DNA of 64,000 nucleotides from JAEUIV01 sp033763795 (GCA_033763795.1 JANRJV010000063.1:5031-69030), one strand, 5' to 3'; numbered from the stretch's first letter, positions 1 to 7,832 are shown. The notes: generated by a model not told the origin, from the sequence alone. Numbers and translations: made by a program.

Positions 1-348
1 GCGCTCGATGAGCAGCACACCCAGCGCGAAGAAGACGGAGAAGACGACGCCCATCGCGGCGCCGGACTCCATCCTGCCCAGGCGGCGGACAAGCTCGATC
101 AGGAAGACGCTGAGGCCCGCGGCGGCGGCGGCGCCGAGGAACATCGGGAGCGGGGCGCGCGTGCCCGTCAGCAGGAAGGCGAGGACGAGCCCGGGCAGGA
201 CTGCGTGCGAGATGGCGTCGCCCATCAGGCTGACGCGGCGCAGAACGAGGAAGCTGCCCAGCAGGCCGCAGGCGACGGAGGCGGCGACGGCGGTGAGGAG
301 CGCGGGGGCGTCGATCGAGATGAACTGGTAGATGGGGGTCGGGATCAC
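1..348 (-). CDS. Metal ABC transporter permease, second subunit (3' part outside window)
   Basis: This is the N-terminal 116 residues of a membrane permease of the ABC-3 family (MntB/ZnuB/TroC type). It begins with a GTG that overlaps the TGA of the preceding permease gene (GTGA), which implies translational coupling. The visible part has the family hallmark LMGDAISHAVLPG after the first membrane segment, closely matching the equivalent LMSDALSHATLPG of the neighbouring permease. It is the last visible gene of a minus-strand operon with a binding protein, an ATPase and a first permease, and probably forms a heterodimeric channel with the latter. The C-terminus lies beyond position 1, so it cannot be seen whether it also carries a regulatory domain. 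Confidence 0.9.
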   Translation of the reverse strand, partial: MIPTPIYQFISIDAPALLTAVAASVACGLLGSFLVLRRVSLMGDAISHAVLPGLVLAFLLTGTRAPLPMFLGAAAAAGLSVFLIELVRRLGRMESGAAMGVVFSVFFALGVLLIER

Positions 349-1676
349 GCGGCGTGCTCTCTCGGTGGGTCGACTCCCGCGCGGGCCAGCTCGCGCTCGA
401 GCTCGCGGACGAGTTCGGCGGAGAGGACGTGCTCCACGGCGTCTGCGGACCAGTCGACGTGCGAGGCGGCGACGTCGGCGTGCGTGATGAGGTAGAGCTC
501 CCAGAGCTGATGGTTGCGTTCGAGTCGGCGGGCTTCGATGAGGCCTCGCTGCGTGAGCCTGAGGGCGTCGTTGTCTCGTACGACGAGGCCCCGGCGGAGC
601 GCGGAGCTGAGGACGAGCCTGGCGATGATGGGATGGTTGCCCAGGTCGCGGAGGATGGTGCGGCGGCTGTGGGCGCGGTCGGGGCCGCGTTCGAGGAGGT
701 CGCGGAGGAGGTGGTCGCGCGTGACGCTGACGGCGATGCGCCAGCGGCGTGCGGCTTCTGCGAGGGCGCCGCGGCGCGGGGCGGCGATCAGGCTGAGGAG
801 GAAGATGGCGCCGGCGGTGAGAACGATGACGGCGCCGGCGGGGCTGCGGGGAAGGACGGCGGAGACGGCCGAGCCGAGATAGCCGCTGACGCCGCCGATG
901 ACTCCCGCGATGAGGAGCATCGAGCGGAGGCGGTCTGTCCAAAGGCGGGCGGCGGCGGCGGGGACGATGAGCATCGCGATGACGAGGATGAGCCCGACGG
1001 CGTGGAGGCCGGCGACGGTGACGAGGACGACACCGGCCATGATGACGGCGTCGAGCAGGTCGACGGGCCACCCCCCCACTCTCGCGAACGAGTCGTCGAA
1101 GCAGATCAGGGCGAGCTCTTTGAGCAGGGCGACGGCGCCGATGATGACGAGCAGCGCGATGGCGCCGAGGAGCGCGGCGTCGGCGAACTGGAGGGCGGCC
1201 GTCTGGCCGTAGATGAAGCTCTTGAGTCCGCCCTGCGAGCCGGTCTGCATGGTCTGGATGACGCTAAGCAGGACGATCCCCGCGCCGAAGAAGACGCTGA
1301 GGACGGCGCCGATGGCGGCGTCTTCGGGGAGGCGCGTGCCGCGTTTGATGGCGTGAACGGTGAGGACGCCCAGGACGCCTGAGAGGGCGGCGCCGGTGAG
1401 GAGCCAGGGGAGGCTGCGCCCCTCGAAGCCCAGGACGACGGCGAGGATGAAGGCGAGGGCGACGCCGGGGAGCGTGGCGTGGCTGAGAGCGTCGCTCATC
1501 AGGGCGCGCTTGCGGAGGAGGGCAAAGGAACCGGCGACTCCTCCCGCGATGCCCAGGAGCGTTGTGCCGATGAGGACGGTCGTGGTGTTGATTCCGGCGC
1601 GGAGGGTGAGGACGCGCCAGACTTCGGCGGCGAGAGATGAGGTGTCGCCGAGGATCGCGGCGGCGGGGCTCGTCAT
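345..1676 (-). CDS. Metal ABC transporter permease fused to a DtxR/MntR-like domain
   Basis: The protein has 443 residues, far longer than the usual 270-300 for ABC-3 permeases. Residues about 20-300 form the permease, with LMSDALSHATLPG near the start and many hydrophobic helices. Residues about 320-432 resemble the iron/manganese-dependent repressor family: a winged helix (IIARLVLSSALRRGLVVRD...LRLTQRGLIEA) followed by the dimerisation helices with metal-ligand-like residues H406 and E415-H416 (HVDWSADAVEH). The start ATG overlaps the TGA of the ATPase gene (ATGA) and its own stop overlaps the next permease. By family knowledge the permease moves Mn2+, Zn2+ or Fe2+ across the inner membrane. 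The cytoplasmic tail could sense metal or bind DNA; that is inference. Confidence 0.93.
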   Translation of the reverse strand: MTSPAAAILGDTSSLAAEVWRVLTLRAGINTTTVLIGTTLLGIAGGVAGSFALLRKRALMSDALSHATLPGVALAFILAVVLGFEGRSLPWLLTGAALSGVLGVLTVHAIKRGTRLPEDAAIGAVLSVFFGAGIVLLSVIQTMQTGSQGGLKSFIYGQTAALQFADAALLGAIALLVIIGAVALLKELALICFDDSFARVGGWPVDLLDAVIMAGVVLVTVAGLHAVGLILVIAMLIVPAAAARLWTDRLRSMLLIAGVIGGVSGYLGSAVSAVLPRSPAGAVIVLTAGAIFLLSLIAAPRRGALAEAARRWRIAVSVTRDHLLRDLLERGPDRAHSRRTILRDLGNHPIIARLVLSSALRRGLVVRDNDALRLTQRGLIEARRLERNHQLWELYLITHADVAASHVDWSADAVEHVLSAELVRELERELARAGVDPPREHAA

Positions 1677-2494
1677 TGGCCGCGCCCAGCGCGTGCGACG
1701 GCTTCGCTGGCCTCGACGAGGAGGGTGAGCCGGCCGCCGAAGGTCTTCTGGAGGTTGTGCTGTGTGAAGGCTTGTGCAACCGGGCCCGCGGCGACGACAC
1801 GCATGTTGATGAGCATGGCGTGATCGAAGTACTGCGGGACGGTCTGGAGATCGTGGTGGACGCAGATGACGGTCTTGCCGGCGTCCTTCATGCCGCGGAG
1901 GACCTCGACGATGGAGCGCTCGGTGGCGGCGTCGACGCCCGCGAAGGGCTCGTCCATGAAGTAGAGGTCGGCCTCCTGCGCGAGGGCGCGGGCGAGGAAG
2001 ACGCGCTGCTGCTGGCCGCCCGAGAGCTGCGCGATCTGGCGCGAGGCCAGGTGGTCCATGCCGACGCGGGCGAGGCAGTCGAGCGCGGCTTTCTTATGAG
2101 CGCGCGAGACGGGCCGGCACCAGCCGATCTTGCCGTACCGCCCCATGCAGACGACGTCGAGCGCGGAGACGGGGAAGTCCCAGTCGACGCTCTCGCGCTG
2201 GGGGACGTAGCCGATGCGGCTGCGGACAGCGCGGTACGGCTCGCCCCAGAAGGCGACCTTGCCGGCGGCGAGGGGCACGAGGCCCAGGGCCGCCTTGATG
2301 AAGGTGCTCTTGCCCGCGCCGTTGGGGCCGACGATCGCGACGAGCGCCCGGGGCGGGGCGTCGTAGTCGACGTCCCAGAGGACGGGCTTGCGGTCGTAGG
2401 CGACGGTCATGGCGTGGACCGAGAGCGGGCTGGAGGGCGAGTGCTCCGGCTGGGAGGCGAGGATGCCGCGGGAGGTGGCGGGGTCGGGGGTCAC
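1673..2494 (-). CDS. Metal ABC transporter ATP-binding protein
   Basis: This 273-residue ATPase powers the metal importer encoded around it. It has Walker A GPNGAGKST (residues 56-64), ABC signature LSGGQ (157-161), Walker B ending in DE (181-182) and the switch histidine in CVHHD. It belongs to the MntA/ZnuC/TroB group of metal-chelate ATPases. A GTG start is used here. An internal ATG at residue 29 would remove a poorly conserved N-terminus, and neither start has a strong Shine-Dalgarno sequence. The gene follows the binding-protein gene after 6 bases and overlaps the permease gene by 4, so the three are certainly co-transcribed. Confidence 0.93.
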   Translation of the reverse strand: MTPDPATSRGILASQPEHSPSSPLSVHAMTVAYDRKPVLWDVDYDAPPRALVAIVGPNGAGKSTFIKAALGLVPLAAGKVAFWGEPYRAVRSRIGYVPQRESVDWDFPVSALDVVCMGRYGKIGWCRPVSRAHKKAALDCLARVGMDHLASRQIAQLSGGQQQRVFLARALAQEADLYFMDEPFAGVDAATERSIVEVLRGMKDAGKTVICVHHDLQTVPQYFDHAMLINMRVVAAGPVAQAFTQHNLQKTFGGRLTLLVEASEAVARAGRGQ

Positions 2495-2500
2495 GCGGGA

Positions 2501-3574
2501 TCAGCGCCTCTCGGTGGGCTGGTTGGTATCGGATGATGGAGCGGCGAGCGCGCCCTGCATGCCGCGGTCGGGGGCCTCGCCGCCGAGCGCGCGGGCGATG
2601 GCGGTGACGTTGTGATCGATCATTCCGATGTAGGTTCCCTCGTAGGTGCCGGGGGGCCCCATGGCGTCGGAGTAGAGCGAGCCGCCTATGCGGACCTCGT
2701 GGCCTCGGGCGCGGGCCCCGGCGATGAGGGCGCGGATGTTCTTCTCCCCCACTGTCGATTCGACGAAGACGGCGGGGATCTGGCGCGAGACGAGCAGATC
2801 GACGAGCGTCTCGATGTCGCGGACGCCGGCCTCGGACTCGGTGGAGATGCCCTGGATGCCGACGACCTCGAAGCCGAAGCGGCGGCCGAAGTAGTTGAAG
2901 GCGTCGTGGGCGGTGACGAGGACGCGGCGCTGGGCGGGGACGGTCTCGAGGACGCGCTGGGCGTAGGACTGGAGCTGGTCGATGCGGGCGCGGTACGCGG
3001 CGGCGCTCGCGGCGTAGAGCTCGCGGCTCGGGGGGTCGATCTCGGCGAGCTTGTCGCGGACGACATCGACAGTGTGCGACCAGGCCTGCGGGTCCATCCA
3101 GACGTGCGGGTCGGGGTGGGCCTCGAAGCCTTCGGGATGAAGCAGCTGGTCTTCGGCGATGAGCTCGGTGACCGGCCAGACCTTCCGGCCCGAGGAGGCG
3201 ACGCGGATCAGGGCGTCGCTCATCTTTCCTTCGAGGAGGAGGCCGCTGTAGAACACCGCGTCCGCGGAGGTGAGCAGCGCGACGTCGGAGCGCGTGGGCT
3301 TGAAGAGGTGCGGGTCGACGCCTTCCTTCATGAGGGCGGTGACGGCGGCGCGGTCGCCCGCGACGTTGCGGACGAGGTCGGCAACGATGCCGGTGGTGGC
3401 GACGATGCGGAGCTTGGGCGCCTGGGCGGGGGTCTCGGCGTTGCGCGCGATGAGGGGAGCCGAGGCGGCGCAGAGGGCGGTGAAGAGGATGAGAGATGCG
3501 GCGGCGCGGCGGAGGATGGTCCGCCGGGTGAGCGGCGCGCGGACGCCGCGGGACTGTCGAGGGGACGTGTGCAT
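2501..3574 (-). CDS. Metal ABC transporter substrate-binding protein (TroA/ZnuA family)
   Basis: This 357-residue periplasmic cluster-9 binding protein captures divalent metal for the ABC importer. An N-terminal segment TRRTILRR followed by a hydrophobic stretch looks like a twin-arginine-type signal peptide. Typical ligands appear in GVDPHLFKPTRSD, DPHVWMDP and TAHDAF. There is no long His-rich loop as found in many ZnuA proteins, which leans towards manganese or iron. The ATG at 3574 is preferred over an in-frame upstream start at 3652: GGAG lies about 7 bases upstream, and the longer version would run through the promoter and the operator at 3595-3610. Confidence 0.92.
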   Translation of the reverse strand: MHTSPRQSRGVRAPLTRRTILRRAAASLILFTALCAASAPLIARNAETPAQAPKLRIVATTGIVADLVRNVAGDRAAVTALMKEGVDPHLFKPTRSDVALLTSADAVFYSGLLLEGKMSDALIRVASSGRKVWPVTELIAEDQLLHPEGFEAHPDPHVWMDPQAWSHTVDVVRDKLAEIDPPSRELYAASAAAYRARIDQLQSYAQRVLETVPAQRRVLVTAHDAFNYFGRRFGFEVVGIQGISTESEAGVRDIETLVDLLVSRQIPAVFVESTVGEKNIRALIAGARARGHEVRIGGSLYSDAMGPPGTYEGTYIGMIDHNVTAIARALGGEAPDRGMQGALAAPSSDTNQPTERR

Positions 3575-3594
3575 CAGGGGGTCTCCGTCGAATT

Positions 3595-3610
3595 TGTAGC
3601 GTATGCTACA
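3595..3610 (-). promoter_or_regulatory. MntR-like operator of the metal importer
   Basis: TGTAGC and GCTACA form a perfect 6-bp inverted repeat separated by GTAT. It lies 20 bases upstream of the binding-protein start and just downstream of the predicted transcription start. The core TAGC-N4-GCTA matches the E. coli MntR site pattern as I recall it (ATAGC-N4-GCTAT), so a DtxR-family manganese repressor is the likely ligand. This is inference from symmetry and position. Confidence 0.6.
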
Positions 3611-3622
3611 TCCTCTGTGGAG

Positions 3623-3652
3623 AGGATAGGCGGGGCGGAATCCCCAGGTCAA
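3623..3652 (-). promoter_or_regulatory. Promoter of the metal importer operon
   Basis: On the minus strand, -35 TTGACC (3652-3647) and -10 TATCCT (3628-3623) are separated by 18 bp. The predicted start near 3616 places the operator immediately downstream, where a bound repressor would block transcription. Confidence 0.5.
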
Positions 3653-3685
3653 GCCGGATGAAATGGCCCGGCAATCCGGCTTGAC
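3648..3685. repeat. 12-bp perfect inverted repeat between divergent metal and histidine operons
   Basis: GTCAAGCCGGAT (3648-3659) and ATCCGGCTTGAC (3674-3685) are exact reverse complements separated by 14 bases. Each arm contains the TTGAC of one of the two divergent -35 boxes, so the two promoters are mirror images at their upstream ends. It could be a shared regulator site or simply two similar -35 regions. Confidence 0.75.
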
Positions 3686-3708
3686 TGGCGGCGGAGCGTG
3701 GCTATGTT
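3681..3708 (+). promoter_or_regulatory. Promoter of the histidine operon
   Basis: -35 TTGACT (3681-3686), a 16-bp spacer and -10 TATGTT (3703-3708). The leader peptide ATG follows only 9 bases after the -10 box, so the transcript would have a 5' end of at most a few bases (leaderless or nearly so). Confidence 0.65.
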
Positions 3709-3717
3709 TCCGGCGTC

Positions 3718-3777
3718 ATGTTGCTCACGCCGACCCATTCGCATCATCATCTGCACCACGTTCCCGTGGCCGGGTGA
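3718..3777 (+). CDS. hisL: Histidine operon leader peptide
   Basis: This is a 19-codon reading frame, ATG to TGA, ending 40 bases before an intrinsic terminator hairpin that precedes hisG. Six of the codons are histidine, clustered as His-Ser-His-His-His-Leu-His-His (positions 3736-3759). Such a run upstream of a terminator is the classic signature of ribosome-mediated attenuation: when charged tRNA-His is scarce the ribosome stalls and the terminator does not form. There is no Shine-Dalgarno sequence and the predicted transcription start is within a few bases of the ATG, so the leader would be read from a leaderless mRNA. Confidence 0.85.
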   Translation: MLLTPTHSHHHLHHVPVAG

Positions 3778-3817
3778 TGGTCCGTCGGCGAGTTTTCCCG
3801 CTCGAATAGACCACCAG

Positions 3818-3841
3818 ACGCCGGCCCCTGAGGGTCGGCGT
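3818..3841 (+). terminator. Attenuator terminator of the histidine operon
   Basis: A 10-bp stem (ACGCCGGCCC with GGGTCGGCGT, one G-U pair) closes a CTGA loop and is followed by TTCGCTTT. A competing antiterminator is possible: GTCGGCG at 3784-3790 can pair with CGCCGGC at 3819-3825, inside the terminator's left arm. Together with the His-rich leader this forms a histidine attenuator. Confidence 0.8.
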
Positions 3842-3893
3842 TTCGCTTTGGTGAGCGGAAGGCGACTCTCTGAGCCGGCGGAGGAGACTCCGC

Positions 3894-4781
3894 TTGCCGC
3901 AGTCATCGAACTCTGAGTCGGGCGATCCGGTCCTGCGTCTGGCGCTGCCCAAGGGGCGGATGCAGGCGGGTGTGTTCGCGCTCCTTGCGGAGGCGGGGAT
4001 CAGCGTGCGCAGCAGCGAGCGGGGGTATCGCCCGTCGGTGTCGCTGCCCGGGGTGGACGCGAAGATCCTCAAGCCGCAGACGATCGTCGAGATGCTGCAC
4101 GCGGGCTCGCGGGACGTTGGGTTCGCGGGCGCAGACTGGGTGAGCGAGCTGGGGGCGGAGCTTGTCGAGGTGCTGGACACGGGGCTCGACCGCGTGACGC
4201 TGGTGGCGGCGGCGCCGGCGGGTCTGGTCGCGGGCGGTCGGCTGCCCGACCGGCCGGTGGTGGTCGCGTCGGAGTACGAGCGGCTGACGAAGCGGTGGAT
4301 CGGCGAGCGCGGGCTGGCGGCGAGCTTCGTGCGGTCGTACGGGGCAACGGAGGTGTTTCCGCCGGAGGATGCCGACTGCATCGTCGACATCGCGGCGACG
4401 GGCGAGACGCTGCGGGCGCAGGGGCTGCAGGTGTTCGACGAGCTGATGGCGTCGTCGACGCGGCTGTACGCGAGCCGGCGGGCGGCGAGCGATCCGACGA
4501 AGCGGGCGGCGGTCGACCGGCTGGCGCTGCTGCTGCGCTCGGTGCTGGACGCGCGCAAGCGGGTGATGCTGGAGGTGAACGTTGCGAAGGGGGATCTGGA
4601 GCGGCTGGTCGAGGTGCTGCCCTGCATGCGTGAGCCGACGGTGTCGGCGCTGCACGGGGGCGGGGCGTACGCGGTGAAGGCGGCCGTGCCCCGGGACCGG
4701 TTGCCGCTGCTGATCCCGGAGATCAAGGCGCGGGGCGGGACGGACATCGTGGTCTCTCAGCTTTCGCAGATCATCCCATGA
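3894..4781 (+). CDS. hisG: ATP phosphoribosyltransferase, long form
   Basis: Joins ATP and PRPP, the first and feedback-inhibited step of histidine synthesis. The 295 residues fit the long form (HisG-L), with the catalytic part (LALPKGRM near the start, GFAGADWV, DIAATGETL) followed by an ACT-like C-terminal regulatory domain (LEVNVAKGDLERLVEVLP...VVSQLSQIIP). A separate HisZ subunit is therefore not expected, and none is seen. The start is TTG at 3894, placed by GGAGGAG 7-8 bases upstream. It is the first structural gene of the operon; its stop overlaps the next start (ATGA). Confidence 0.95.
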   Translation: MPQSSNSESGDPVLRLALPKGRMQAGVFALLAEAGISVRSSERGYRPSVSLPGVDAKILKPQTIVEMLHAGSRDVGFAGADWVSELGAELVEVLDTGLDRVTLVAAAPAGLVAGGRLPDRPVVVASEYERLTKRWIGERGLAASFVRSYGATEVFPPEDADCIVDIAATGETLRAQGLQVFDELMASSTRLYASRRAASDPTKRAAVDRLALLLRSVLDARKRVMLEVNVAKGDLERLVEVLPCMREPTVSALHGGGAYAVKAAVPRDRLPLLIPEIKARGGTDIVVSQLSQIIP

Positions 4782-6550
4782 GCACGACGATGAACGATGC
4801 GATGACTGAGTTTGCGCGGGGCGGGCCGCGGCTGCGCGACGGGGCGGAGAGCTTCGAGCCCTACGCGCCCGCGGCTGCGGGGCCCTTCATCGATCTCTAT
4901 CTCGATGCGAACGAGGGGCCCGACTGGCGAGACGATCCGGCGCTCGACGACGACGGCGACGGCCCGACGAGCGAGCGGGCGCGGCGGTATCCGTCGGCGG
5001 CGGAGCTGGAGAGGCGGATCGCATCGGACCTGGGCGTCGACGCGTCGTGCGTGCTGTTGACGGCGGGGGGCGACGACGCGATCGACCGGCTGTGCCGGGT
5101 GACGCTGCAGCCCGGGCGGACGCTGCTGTATCCGTCGCCGAGCTTCGAGATGATCCGGCGCTCGGCGCTGCTGGCGGGGGCGGCGGTCGAGACGGTCGAT
5201 TGGCCGATCGGGGGCGGGTTTCCGGCGAGCGAGGTGATCGGGAGAGTGAAGCCTTCGGTGGGGCTGATCTCGATGGTCTCGCCCAACAATCCGACGGGCG
5301 CGGTGATCGAGGCGGAGGAGCTGGCGCGGGTCGCACGGGCGGCGGAGCGGACGACGCTGCTGGTCGACCTGGCGTACGCGGAGTTTGCGGAGGAGGACCT
5401 GACGCGGGCGGCGCTGTCGCTGCCCAACGCGGTGGTTGTGCGGACGTTCTCAAAGGCGTGGTCGATGGCGGGTCTGCGCGTGGGGTACGCGGCGGGGCCG
5501 GCGGCGATCATCCGGGCGATGCGGGCGGCGGGGTCGCCTTTCCCGTGCGCGGGGCCGTCGATCGCGACGGTGTCGCGGCGGTACCTGAGCGGGATAGGGC
5601 GGGTGCGGGCGGTGGTGGAGCGCGTGAAGGCAGAGCGTGAGCTGCTGACGCGGCGGCTGCGCGAGCTCGGAGCGGAGGCGACGCCGTCGCAGGCGAACTT
5701 CGTGCTGGCCCGGTTCGAGCGGGCCGAGCTGGTGTGGCGGATGCTGGGATCGCTGGGGGTGGCGGTGCGGCGGTTCGAGTCCGAGCGGCTGGCGTCGTGG
5801 CTGCGGATCACGTGTCCGGGCGACGAGCGGCAGTTCAGGCGGCTGCTGCGGGCGCTGGAGTGCGTGCTGAAGCCGGGGGCGCTGCTGTTCGACATGGACG
5901 GCGTGCTGGCGGACACTTCGCGGTCGTACCGGCGGGCGATCATCGAGACGGCGGCGGGCTTCGGCGTGCGCGTGAGCGAAGAGGAGCTGGCGGCGCAGGT
6001 GCGCGCGGGGGACGCGAACAACGACTGGATCACGACGCGGCGTCTGCTTGCGGCGCGGGGTGTGGACGTTTCGCTTGAAGCGGTGACGGAGCGGTTCGAG
6101 CGGCTGTATCAGGGGGCGGCGGGGGCCCCCGGGCTGCGTGAGACGGAGACGTTGCTGATCGGGCCGGAGGTGCTGCGCCGGCTGGCGGAGCGCCGGCCGC
6201 TGGCGGTGGTGACGGGCCGGCCGAGGGCGGACGCGGAGCACTTTCTGAGGCGGTTCGGGATCGCGGAGGTGTTCACGACGATGGTGTGCATGGGGGAGAC
6301 GGAGCGCAAGCCAAGCCCGGCGCCGGTGCAGCGGGTGCTGCGGACGCTGGGGGTTTCGGGCGCGTGGATGATCGGCGACACGCCGGACGACGTGCGCGCG
6401 GCGCGGGCGGCGGGGGTTGTGCCGCTGGGCGTCGTTGCGCCCGGCGAGGCGGAGGACGGGCGGGCGCGGGAAGCGATGAAGGCGTGCGGGGCGGCGATGG
6501 TGGCGAACGATGCGGCGGAACTTGTTTCCGTGCTGGAGGCGGCGCGATGA
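4778..6550 (+). CDS. hisC: Histidinol-phosphate aminotransferase fused to a HAD-family phosphatase
   Basis: 590 residues in two enzymes. Residues about 30-365 are a fold-type I PLP aminotransferase of the HisC family: MVSPNNPTGA, and the PLP lysine K226 in FSKAWSMAGLRVGYA. Residues about 368-590 are a HAD-superfamily hydrolase: motif I DMDGVLADT with D372 and D374, motif II in VVTGRP, and motif III/IV KPSP...MIGDTPDD. The operon has no other histidinol-phosphatase gene and its hisB is the dehydratase only, so the HAD part probably removes phosphate from the product made by the first half. That assignment is inference from context; the fusion itself is seen directly. ATGA overlaps join it to both neighbours. 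Confidence 0.93.
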   Translation: MSTTMNDAMTEFARGGPRLRDGAESFEPYAPAAAGPFIDLYLDANEGPDWRDDPALDDDGDGPTSERARRYPSAAELERRIASDLGVDASCVLLTAGGDDAIDRLCRVTLQPGRTLLYPSPSFEMIRRSALLAGAAVETVDWPIGGGFPASEVIGRVKPSVGLISMVSPNNPTGAVIEAEELARVARAAERTTLLVDLAYAEFAEEDLTRAALSLPNAVVVRTFSKAWSMAGLRVGYAAGPAAIIRAMRAAGSPFPCAGPSIATVSRRYLSGIGRVRAVVERVKAERELLTRRLRELGAEATPSQANFVLARFERAELVWRMLGSLGVAVRRFESERLASWLRITCPGDERQFRRLLRALECVLKPGALLFDMDGVLADTSRSYRRAIIETAAGFGVRVSEEELAAQVRAGDANNDWITTRRLLAARGVDVSLEAVTERFERLYQGAAGAPGLRETETLLIGPEVLRRLAERRPLAVVTGRPRADAEHFLRRFGIAEVFTTMVCMGETERKPSPAPVQRVLRTLGVSGAWMIGDTPDDVRAARAAGVVPLGVVAPGEAEDGRAREAMKACGAAMVANDAAELVSVLEAAR

Positions 6551-7164
6551 GCGATACGGCGTGGCGAGTGGCGGTGGCGGGTTCGCGGCGCGCGACCGTC
6601 GAGCGGGCGACGCGGGAGACGCGGGTTCGCGTCGAGCTTGCGCTGGACGGGACGGGCGAGTCGGCGGTGCGGACGGGCATCGGGTTCCTGGATCACATGC
6701 TGGATGCGCTGGCGCGGCACGGGCGGTTCGATCTGCGTGTGGAATGCGAGGGGGACCTGGTGATCGACGATCACCACACGGTGGAGGACTGCGGGCTGGC
6801 GCTGGGGAGGGCGTTCGAGCTGGCGCTGGGCGATCGGCGGGGGATCGCGCGGTTCGGATCGGCGTATGCGCCGCTGGACGAGGCGCTGTGCCGGGCGGTG
6901 GTGGATTTCTCGGGGCGCGGGTTCGGGCGCGCGGATCTGAAGCTGGGGCCCGGGTCGCTGGGCGGTCTCGCGAAGGAGAACGTGCCGCACTTCATGCGGT
7001 CCCTGGCGAGCGAAGCGCGGGCGGCGGTGCACGTCGACGTGCTGCACGGGGAGAACGATCACCACAAGGCGGAGGCGGCGTTCAAGGCGCTGGCGCTGGC
7101 GCTGCGGCAGGCGACGCGCGTGGACGGCGGCGGGGCCGTGCCCAGCACGAAGGGGGTGCTGTGA
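6547..7164 (+). CDS. hisB: Imidazoleglycerol-phosphate dehydratase
   Basis: This 205-residue monofunctional dehydratase removes water from imidazoleglycerol phosphate to give imidazoleacetol phosphate. The two metal-binding repeats of the family are present: FLDHML and DDHHTVED in the first half, GENDHHKAEA and the C-terminal STKGVL in the second. It lacks the N-terminal HAD phosphatase of the enterobacterial bifunctional HisB, which agrees with a HAD domain being attached to the upstream HisC instead. The start ATG overlaps the upstream TGA. The open frame extends further upstream, but only as an overlap with hisC. Confidence 0.96.
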   Translation: MSDTAWRVAVAGSRRATVERATRETRVRVELALDGTGESAVRTGIGFLDHMLDALARHGRFDLRVECEGDLVIDDHHTVEDCGLALGRAFELALGDRRGIARFGSAYAPLDEALCRAVVDFSGRGFGRADLKLGPGSLGGLAKENVPHFMRSLASEARAAVHVDVLHGENDHHKAEAAFKALALALRQATRVDGGGAVPSTKGVL

Positions 7165-7832
7165 TGGCGTTTGGGGACGAGGGGGCCGCGCGCGGGCTGG
7201 GCGGGCTCGAGGTCACGATCATCGCGACGGGAGTGGCGAACGTCGCGTCGGTGCGGTCGGCGTTCGAGCGGCTGGGCGTGCGGACGCGGCTGAGCGCGGC
7301 GCCGCAAGATGCGGCGCGAGCGCCGCTGGTGGTGCTGCCGGGCGTGGGATCGTTCGGGGCGGCGATGGCGGCGCTGCGCGGGGCGGGGCTTGCGGGGCCG
7401 CTGGCGGCGCGGATCGGAGAGGGGCGGCCGACGCTGGCGATCTGCCTCGGGCTGCAATTGCTTGCCGCGTCCAGCGAGGAGAGCCCGGGGGCGGAGGGAC
7501 TTGGGGTTATTGCCGGGCGTGTGACGCGGTTTCGAGGTGGCGCGCGCGTGCCGCACATGGGCTGGAACGTGGTTCGGCCGGCGGAGGGAGGAACGCGCGT
7601 CGAGGCGGGCGAGGCGTACTACGCGAACTCGTTCAAGCTTGATGACGGGCCCGAGGGGTGGGCCGTTTCGACGAGCGAGTACGGCGAGCGGTTCGTGGCG
7701 GCGGTAGAGCGGGGCGACGTGCTGGCGTGCCAGTTTCACCCGGAATTGTCGGGCGAATGGGGCTTGCGGCTCATCGGCCGGTGGCTCGCGACGAGCGCGC
7801 GGCGCGCGGAAGGGCGGGTGGCGGCGTGCTGA
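7164..7832 (+). CDS. hisH: Imidazole glycerol phosphate synthase, glutaminase subunit
   Basis: This class I glutamine amidotransferase (222 residues) supplies ammonia to HisF. The catalytic triad is visible: nucleophile C94 in ICLGLQ, H192 and E194 in CQFHPE. The N-terminal motif is IIATGVANVASV, then LPGVGSFGAAM for the oxyanion region. It starts one base into the hisB stop (TGATG), and hisF begins 7 bases before its own stop, so the two subunits of the synthase are translated together. Confidence 0.95.
   Translation: MAFGDEGAARGLGGLEVTIIATGVANVASVRSAFERLGVRTRLSAAPQDAARAPLVVLPGVGSFGAAMAALRGAGLAGPLAARIGEGRPTLAICLGLQLLAASSEESPGAEGLGVIAGRVTRFRGGARVPHMGWNVVRPAEGGTRVEAGEAYYANSFKLDDGPEGWAVSTSEYGERFVAAVERGDVLACQFHPELSGEWGLRLIGRWLATSARRAEGRVAAC

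Noticed and set aside
3575..3652. Longer N-terminus for the metal-binding protein
   Set aside because: The extension would cover the -10 box and operator and lacks a ribosome binding site; the signal peptide begins properly at 3574.
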